From Amycolatopsis sp. CA-230715 (GTDB lineage: Bacteria; Actinomycetota; Actinomycetes; Mycobacteriales; Pseudonocardiaceae), in assembly GCF_018736145.1 (NCBI RefSeq), contig NZ_CP059997.1, positions 10,299,159 through 10,363,158 of the forward strand: a DNA stretch of 64,000 bases, read 5' to 3'. Each line of letters begins with the position of its first letter. Position 1 is the stretch's first letter. Below the pieces are notes generated by a model. The model saw only the letters and a list, made by a program, of their open reading frames with translations. It had not been told where the DNA came from and ran no database searches. Below, piece by piece: positions 59,457-64,000 of this stretch. The position numbers and the translations under genes are program-made.

Positions 59457-60083
59457 TCAGGACGCCGGGTACTGGTGTGCGCGGAGCAACCCCGCCAGGT
59501 GCGCCGCGTCGCGGGCGAGCGTGGCGTGCGTCGATGCCACCGCTTCGGGGATTTCGCCGAGGTCGTTGTAGTCGCCCGGCGTCATCGCCTCTCCGTTCCA
59601 GTAGGTACCGCCCTGCGCGGGCAAGGTGAACCCGATGTCGTTGAGCGCCTGGAACAGGTCGGCGATGATCTTGTGCGCGCCGTCCTCGTTCCCGACCACG
59701 GCGGCGACCGCGACCTTGCCGAACATCGCGGGCCTGCCCTCTTCGTCGCTTTCGGACAGTTCCGCGTCGAGGCGTTCGAGTACCCGCTGCGCGACGCTCG
59801 ACAGGTGCCCGACCCACGTCGGCGTCGCGATCAGCACGATGTCGGCGGCCTCGACACGTTCCCGCAGCCGTGGCCATTCGTCACCGCCGCCCATGTCCTT
59901 TTCGACGCCAGGCCGCACGTCGTGGTCGACGACGCGGATCACGTCACCGCCCACGCCGTGCCGGGCGAGTTCGCGCAGAACCTGCTTCGCCATCAGCTCG
60001 CTGCTCGACGGGGCCGGGGACGGCTTCAAGCTGCACACCAGGGCGAGCGCGGTCAACGGCGGGCCGGCGGTATCGGTCGTCAT
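59457..60083 (-). CDS. Flavodoxin-like NAD(P)H-dependent FMN reductase
   Basis: 208 residues. ALALVCSLKPSPAPSSSELMAKQVLREL is the FMN-phosphate loop and ADIVLIATPTWVGHLSSVAQRVLERLD the second flavin loop of WrbA/NADPH-dependent FMN reductases. It could reduce quinones or flavins. ATG 60083. Confidence 0.82.
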   Translation of the reverse strand: MTTDTAGPPLTALALVCSLKPSPAPSSSELMAKQVLRELARHGVGGDVIRVVDHDVRPGVEKDMGGGDEWPRLRERVEAADIVLIATPTWVGHLSSVAQRVLERLDAELSESDEEGRPAMFGKVAVAAVVGNEDGAHKIIADLFQALNDIGFTLPAQGGTYWNGEAMTPGDYNDLGEIPEAVASTHATLARDAAHLAGLLRAHQYPAS

Positions 60084-60091
60084 GGCACCGG

Positions 60092-60117
60092 CTACCCGGA
60101 ACGCGGGTGCGCCAACC
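60092..60117 (-). promoter_or_regulatory. Weak SigB/SigF-type promoter, GGTT-N16-GGGTAG
   Basis: On the minus strand GGTT (60117-60114) and GGGTAG (60097-60092), 8 bases before the flavoprotein ATG. Confidence 0.3.
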
Positions 60118-60126
60118 GAACCGCGC

Positions 60127-60540
60127 TCAGCGAGCGTCGCGCTGGCGCCACGAGCCGGCCAGGCCGAGCACGGCGCCCGCCACCGCGGTCACGGCGTGCA
60201 GCACGGTGTCGGGCCAGCGCAGCCCGAACAGCCCGCTCAGCTCGCGGGGGCTGCCCAGCACGCCGGCCAGCACGCCGTAGATCGTCAGCCCGGTGAGCAG
60301 CACCATCAGCGCCAGGCCGAGGAACTGGGCCCCCGCCGCGCGCCGCGCCGCCAGCAGGGCGAGCAGCCCGATCGCGGTCCGCACCACGTCGATCACCGGC
60401 CCGGTGCTGAACCACAGCACGGTCGTCGCGACGAAGAACCCGGCCACCCCGAGCGCGAGATAGCCGATTCCGATCACCAGCGCACCCGCACGGGTGGCCG
60501 CGGCCGTCCGTTCCCTCGTCCGCGTTCCCACGTCGATCAC
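60127..60540 (-). CDS. DUF4383 four-helix membrane protein
   Basis: 137 residues from GTG 60540 with four hydrophobic helices (ALVIGIGYLALGVAGFF; VVRTAIGLLALLAARR; LGLALMVLLTGLTIYGVLAG; DTVLHAVTAVAGAVLGLAG). The DUF4383 family is widespread in actinobacteria; function unknown. A canonical GTTT-N14-GGGTAC site lies upstream. Confidence 0.82.
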   Translation of the reverse strand: MIDVGTRTRERTAAATRAGALVIGIGYLALGVAGFFVATTVLWFSTGPVIDVVRTAIGLLALLAARRAAGAQFLGLALMVLLTGLTIYGVLAGVLGSPRELSGLFGLRWPDTVLHAVTAVAGAVLGLAGSWRQRDAR

Positions 60541-60572
60541 GTCCCGTTCAGCGGTTGTCGGTCTCCCACGGG

Positions 60573-60596
60573 GTACCCGCGCACGGAGAACGAAAC
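60573..60596 (-). promoter_or_regulatory. SigB/SigF-type promoter, GTTT-N14-GGGTAC
   Basis: On the minus strand GTTT (60596-60593) and GGGTAC (60578-60573), 33 bases before GTG 60540. Confidence 0.6.
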
Positions 60597-60609
60597 CAAC
60601 CGGGCCGGA

Positions 60610-60987
60610 TCAGGCGACGGGTTCGGCGGTGCGCGCGGGGCGGCAGGCGAACTGACCGGTTTCCAGCGCCCGGCAGGCGCAGTGCGGACCCGTGATCAGC
60701 AGGAAGGCCTGCCCGGTCGCCGAGGCCCTCCCCGCGCAGCGGCGCAGCGCCGCGAGCCCGGCGGCGTCGGGAAGGGCGGCCTCGGACAGGTCGACCACCA
60801 CGGTGCTGACCACCGAGGCGAGCCTCGGCTCGAGGACGTCGAGGAAGTGGCGGACCGTGGTGCGGTCGAGGTCTCCGGTCACCTCGACGATCGTCGCCGT
60901 GTGCGTGGGCCGGACGACCCGGACGCCGAAGGGGGCGGGCGGCGGCACGACGGCATGGGGAGCGCGCGGGGCGGGAACTTCGGTCAC
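60610..60987 (-). CDS. STAS-domain protein, anti-sigma antagonist type
   Basis: 125 residues from GTG 60987, preceded by GGAGG 7 bases upstream. A Pro-rich ~25-residue lead precedes TATIVEVTGDLDRTTVRHFLDVLEP, then TVVVDLSEAALPDAAGLAALRR. The expected Ser in the phosphorylation loop is replaced (LPDAAG), so it may be non-phosphorylatable and always active, or act outside partner switching. The C-terminus has a CACRALETGQFACR Cys cluster. Confidence 0.75.
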   Translation of the reverse strand: MTEVPAPRAPHAVVPPPAPFGVRVVRPTHTATIVEVTGDLDRTTVRHFLDVLEPRLASVVSTVVVDLSEAALPDAAGLAALRRCAGRASATGQAFLLITGPHCACRALETGQFACRPARTAEPVA

Positions 60988-61206
60988 GAAAAACCTCCGG
61001 GGCGTGCGGATGAGGGGACGCACGGGACAACAGGAGGAAAAGACCTTGCCCTGCCCGTGAACGCCAGGGGCTGGGGGCTCAACCGCGATATCACCTTCGT
61101 ACCAGAGCGGCGGGGAACTGTCCATGCCGACGAAAGGGTGTTCCGTGAATTTCCACCCCGCTCGCTCTGTCCTAAGTGGAGTGATCAACTCGGGCGCGCG
61201 CCAACG

Positions 61207-61231
61207 GTTTCCCGTTCCGCCGCGCGGGTAC
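61207..61231 (+). promoter_or_regulatory. SigB/SigF-type promoter, GTTT-N15-GGGTAC
   Basis: GTTT at 61207-61210 and GGGTAC at 61226-61231, 37 bases before ATG 61269. Exact match to the consensus. Confidence 0.65.
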
Positions 61232-61268
61232 CCGGTGTGTCGACCCCAACCACCGAGGAGAACGCGGT

Positions 61269-61736
61269 ATGAGCACCATCACCGAAATCGTCGATGTCGG
61301 CGTCGACGTCACCACCGCCTACAACCAGTGGACGCAGTTCGAAACCTTTCCCCAGTTCATGGAAAACGTCGAACGCGTCGACCAGGTCGACCCGACGCGC
61401 ACGCACTGGACGATCTCCGTCGGCGGGACGACCCGCGAATTCGACGCCACCATCACCGAGCAGCACCCCGACGAGCGGATCGCGTGGCGTTCCGACGACG
61501 GGCCGCGGCACGCCGGGGTGGTGACCTTCCACCGCCTCGACGACCGCACCACCAGGGTGACCGCCCAGCTCGAGATCGACCCCGAAGGCTTCGTGGAAAA
61601 CGTGGCCGACAAGCTCGGCGTCCTCGACCGCAGGACCAAGGGCGACATGGCGCGCTTCAAGGAGTTCATCGAATCCCGCGACGGCACCGAAACCGGCGCG
61701 TGGCGCGGTTCGGTCGACCGGCCAGCCCAGCGCTAA
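61269..61736 (+). CDS. SRPBCC-fold protein (polyketide cyclase/dehydrase family)
   Basis: 155 residues. ITEIVDVGVDVTTAYNQWTQFETFPQFMENVERVDQVD is the SRPBCC opening, and it is similar to the domain in the GvpZ-position protein at 32310-33287. Such a pair near gas-vesicle and stress genes suggests a shared ancestry. The cavity binds hydrophobic ligands in relatives; function unknown here. Confidence 0.82.
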   Translation: MSTITEIVDVGVDVTTAYNQWTQFETFPQFMENVERVDQVDPTRTHWTISVGGTTREFDATITEQHPDERIAWRSDDGPRHAGVVTFHRLDDRTTRVTAQLEIDPEGFVENVADKLGVLDRRTKGDMARFKEFIESRDGTETGAWRGSVDRPAQR

Positions 61737-61754
61737 AGCGGCGGGCGCGGGGCT

Positions 61755-62724
61755 TCAGCGGCCCCGCGCCAGCTCGCGCACCGGTTCGGCGAGTTCGTTC
61801 TCGAAGAAGGTGAAGAACCCCTCGGGATCGGGTCCGGCGTTGATCAGCGCGAGCCGGTCGAACCCGGCCTCGGCGAACCGCTCGGCCACGTCCAGGTGCG
61901 CACGCGGATCGGGCCCGCACCCGAACGCTTCGCGCAGATCGGACGGCGTGGTGAACGCCGTCGCGGCCTCGAAGTTCACCGGGTTCGGCAGTTCGGCCTG
62001 CACCTTCCAGCCCATCGGCCCGAACCGGAACAGCCGGTGTGCGGATTCGGCCGCGGAGTCCTCGTCCTCCGCCCACGCGAGCGGCACTTCCGCGTAGCCG
62101 GGGCCCGTGCCCCCCCGCCTCGCGGTAAGCCGTCAGCAACTCGGCTTTCGGCTCGGTGGAGAAGATCGCGTCGCCCAGCCTCGCCGCCAGCTCGGCCGCG
62201 GCCGGTCCCCCGGCGGCGACCGCGATCGGCGGCGGTTCGGGCGGCAGGTCGAACACCCTCGCGTCCTCGAGCGTCAGGTGCCTGCCGCGATAGCTGTGGT
62301 AGCCGCCGGACCACAGGAGCCTGACGATCTCCAGCGCCTCGGTGAGCATCTCGTGCCGCACCCAGACCGGCGGCCAGCCCTGGCCGACGACGTGCTCGTT
62401 GAGCCGCTCCCCCGCACCGACGCCGAGCGTGAACCGGCCGTCGGACACCAGCGCCGTGGTGGCGGCCGCCTGCGCCACGATCGCGGGGTGATACCGCAGG
62501 AACGGGCAGGTGACGCCGGTGGCGAGACCGATCCGCTCGGTCCGCGCCGCGATCGCGCCCAGCACCGTCCACACGAACGAGGAGTGCCGGTGGTTCTCCA
62601 GCCACGGATGGAAGTGGTCGCTGATCTCGACGAAGTCGAACCCGGCGCGCTCGGCGCGCACCGCCTGGCGCACCAGCTCCGACGGCGGGAGGTCCTCCGC
62701 GAACAGCTTGTACCCGACCTGCAC
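61755..62724 (-). pseudogene. F420-dependent LLM oxidoreductase, frameshifted in a run of seven C
   Basis: From GTG 62724 (GGAGG upstream) the first ~205 codons encode a luciferase-like F420 oxidoreductase (VGYKLFAEDLPPSELVRQAVRAERAGFDFVEISDHF; GVGAGERLNEHV). At the C7 tract 62110-62116 the frame changes, and the proper C-terminus (GYAEVPLAWAEDEDSAAESAHRLFRFGPMGWKVQ) continues in another frame. Removing one C restores a 322-residue protein. This is either a recent mutation, phase variation or a sequencing error. Confidence 0.8.
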
Positions 62725-62764
62725 CCCTGCCTCCCTGACGTCGACGCCCGTGATCGTCCGCCGA

Positions 62765-62790
62765 ATACCCACCGCATCCCGGGGCCAATC
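62765..62790 (-). promoter_or_regulatory. SigB/SigF-type promoter, GATT-N16-GGGTAT
   Basis: On the minus strand GATT (62790-62787) and GGGTAT (62770-62765), 40 bases before the F420 oxidoreductase GTG. It is arranged back to back with the promoter at 62806-62830. Confidence 0.5.
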
Positions 62791-62805
62791 CCCGCCCAGA
62801 TCCCG

Positions 62806-62830
62806 GTTTGCGCCACGGGCAACCGGGTAC
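62806..62830 (+). promoter_or_regulatory. SigB/SigF-type promoter, GTTT-N15-GGGTAC
   Basis: GTTT at 62806-62809 and GGGTAC at 62825-62830, an exact match. It drives the DUF6131-like and CsbD genes. Confidence 0.65.
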
Positions 62831-62899
62831 TCCTTCACGTCCCCACCGGAAAGAGCGCCCGAGTCCGCTTTTCGCGGACCGGGCCGAAAAGGAGTAGCC

Positions 62900-63055
62900 G
62901 TGATCGCTCTCGGAGTAGTGCTCCTGCTGGTCGGCTTCCTCGCCAAGGTCGCCATTCTGTGGTCCATCGGCATCGCACTCGTCGTCATCGGGGCGGCGCT
63001 GGCGATCCTGGGCACCACCGGCCGCAGGATCGGCGGCAGGGCGCACTGGTACTGA
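62900..63055 (+). CDS. Two-helix small membrane protein, DUF6131-like
   Basis: 51 residues from GTG 62900 with AAAAGGAG upstream. Nearly all of it is two hydrophobic helices (VIALGVVLLLVGFLA; ILWSIGIALVVIGAALAILG), ending in a basic RRIGGRAHWY. Function unknown; typical of actinobacterial stress loci. Confidence 0.78.
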   Translation: MIALGVVLLLVGFLAKVAILWSIGIALVVIGAALAILGTTGRRIGGRAHWY

Positions 63056-63082
63056 CCGATTCCCAGAACAGGACGGCGAAAA

Positions 63083-63244
63083 ATGACCGAGAAGTTCGAC
63101 GACAAGGCGGAAGAACTCAAAGGGAAGGCCAAGGAAGCCACCGGTAAGGCCACCGGAAACGAGCAGTGGCAGGCCGAAGGCAAGACCGAGCAGGTCAAGG
63201 GAGCCCTGAAGCAGGCAGGAGAAAAGGTCAAGGACGCCTTCTAG
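63083..63244 (+). CDS. CsbD-family stress protein
   Basis: 53 residues. FDDKAEELKGKAKEATGKATGN, then WQAEGKTEQVKGALKQAGEKVKDAF, is the canonical CsbD sequence. ATG 63083 follows GGACGG. It is co-transcribed with the DUF6131-like gene; a terminator follows. Confidence 0.88.
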   Translation: MTEKFDDKAEELKGKAKEATGKATGNEQWQAEGKTEQVKGALKQAGEKVKDAF

Positions 63245-63263
63245 AACACCAAGGACTGACCCG

Positions 63264-63294
63264 CGTGCCCGGCCCGCGTCGCGGGCCGGGCACG
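63264..63294 (+). terminator. Terminator after the CsbD gene
   Basis: 14-base perfect arms (CGTGCCCGGCCCGC, 63264-63277, and 63281-63294) around GTC. Confidence 0.78.
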
Positions 63295-63313
63295 GCGCGG
63301 AGCAGCGGGGAAC

Positions 63314-63390
63314 TCAGCCCGCTCGCACCATCACGTCCTCGTCGGTGTGCAGGTCCTTCCAGAAGCGCCGCAGCAGAAGCACCGCTTCGC
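63314..63390 (-). pseudogene. C-terminal fragment of an unidentified protein
   Basis: The minus strand reads EAVLLLRRFWKDLHTDEDVM and four more residues to TGA at 63314-63316. The sequence looks like a genuine C-terminus, but upstream it runs into the ABC-ATPase fragment on the other strand, with no start. I do not recognise the family. The left boundary is the stop; the right boundary is approximate. Confidence 0.4.
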
Positions 63391-63759
63391 GTCCGCGCGC
63401 TGCTCGCCGAAGTCCAGCCGGGCCCCGGCAAGCGGTCCGCCGAGGCGCTCGTCGGCGTCGACCTGCCGGAATCGGTGCTGCGCAAGCGGATCCACCAGCT
63501 TTCCGGCGGCCAGCAACGACGGGTGGCACTCGCTCGTGCGCGATCCCGCCGTGCTGCTGCTGGACGAACCCACGGCGGGCTTGGACGCCGGGTTGCGCGA
63601 CCGGCTCGGCGACCTCGTGCGGGGCAAGGCACGGGACGGCACGACCGTCGTGATCGCCTGCCACGACCACGACTGGATCGACCGGATCGCCGACGAGGTG
63701 GTGGATCTCGACGGCAGTCTCGGCGCCGCCGCGGCCACCCGGCCCCGCCTCTGTCCACT
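63388..63759 (+). pseudogene. ABC transporter ATPase fragment, 5'-truncated and frameshifted
   Basis: One frame encodes RVRALLAEVQPGPGKRSAEA through the signature LSGGQQRRVALARA (to about 63540). A second frame continues VRDPAVLLLDEPTAGLDAG (Walker B) and VVIACHDHDW (switch His). The break is explained by loss of one of two tandem CTCGTGCG copies: restoring it gives ALARALVRDP. The Walker A part is missing because the sequence begins inside the domain. It resembles the dipeptide/nickel importer ATPase group. Confidence 0.7.
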
Positions 63760-64000
63760 GTGGCCGGTGCGCCGGTCGTGGTGCGGGTGGCCGGACTGTC
63801 CACACGCGAGGGCCGGTTGGCCGATATCGGCTTCACCGTTTCCCGCGGTGAAGCGGTAGGCGTCGTCGGGCGGTCGGGCGCGGGCAAGACGACGCTCGCC
63901 CGCGCGGTCACCGGCCTCACCGCGGCGAGCACCGGCCGGATTTCCTTGCACGGCAAAGACCTTCCGTCGCGCGCCCGGCGCCGCGGCCGCGACCTGCTCG
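63760..64000 (+). CDS. ABC transporter ATPase, N-terminal part, runs off the window
   Basis: From GTG 63760 (or 63778) the frame reads APVVVRVAGLSTREG, then the Walker A GVVGRSGAGKTTLARAVTGL, and is open to the window end. It may be the second ATPase domain of a two-domain protein whose first half is the fragment just upstream, now in a different frame, or a separate gene. The 3' end is outside the window. Confidence 0.65.
   Translation, partial: MAGAPVVVRVAGLSTREGRLADIGFTVSRGEAVGVVGRSGAGKTTLARAVTGLTAASTGRISLHGKDLPSRARRRGRDLL

Noticed and set aside
1..64000. CRISPR arrays, tRNA or rRNA genes, riboswitches
   Set aside because: I saw no spaced direct repeats, no tRNA-like cloverleaf ends with CCA, and no recognisable riboswitch core. 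A proper covariance-model search was not possible.

Overview
The window is about 70% G+C and has strong G/C third-position bias, frequent GTG starts and many 4-bp ATGA/GTGA gene overlaps. Together with a Streptomyces-type gas-vesicle cluster, a 13E12/DUF222 HNH gene, paired clpP genes beside a PopR/ClgR-like regulator, and a furA-katG pair, this points to a chromosomal segment of a filamentous actinomycete. My best guess is Pseudonocardiaceae, perhaps Amycolatopsis or a relative; this is an inference from gene content, not a database match. I see no rRNA, tRNA or CRISPR array.

Layout. 0-3.8 kb: a coupled operon of a CheB-type methylesterase, a STAS-HATPase protein and a CheR-PAS protein with a heptad-repeat coiled coil. 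3.8-5.8 kb: an XRE regulator with three overlapping small ORFs downstream. 6.1-7.2 kb: a divergent DUF1801/TetR pair with two matching operators. 7.3-10.9 kb: an NAD-dependent DNA ligase, a PopR-like regulator ending in Ala-Ala, and two clpP genes. 11-27.5 kb: a catabolic block of two long minus-strand operons (acyl-CoA chemistry; ABC importer plus aminotransferase and aldehyde dehydrogenase), a MarR regulator and an MFS transporter. Three copies of TGTTG-N7-CAACA tie this block together. 27.7-30.7 kb: a TetR gene, an IS5-type transposase remnant, an HNH endonuclease gene broken by one TGA, and a degenerate ~280-bp tandem duplication. 30.7-35.5 kb: a complete gvpOAFGYZJLSK gas-vesicle operon. 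35.9-40.8 kb: four catabolic hydrolase-type genes. 40.8-63.2 kb: a long stretch of stress-type genes (CsbD proteins, SPW, DUF1469, DUF3618, DUF4383, STAS, SRPBCC, an orphan CtaD, a pyruvate oxidase-like enzyme, furA-katG, carbonic anhydrase) and a small ACAD/PIG-L-methyltransferase/GT2 operon. 63.3-64 kb: a decayed ABC-transporter region that runs off the end.

How it fits together. The most striking pattern is a series of about a dozen promoter-like sites of the form GNNT-N14-16-GGGTA(C/T/A/G). They lie just upstream of otherwise unrelated genes between 40.8 and 62.9 kb. This is the known recognition pattern of actinobacterial SigB/SigF-type stress sigma factors, so the segment looks like a clustered general-stress regulon. 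A second local regulon, the MarR TGTTG-N7-CAACA sites, links two catabolic operons 10 kb apart.

Decay and mobility are also visible. An intact IS630-family element has split a two-gene ANTAR operon, with the TA duplication sharing the ANTAR stop codon. A luciferase-like gene is frameshifted in a run of seven C. An ABC ATPase gene is frameshifted in a way explained by loss of one copy of an 8-bp repeat.
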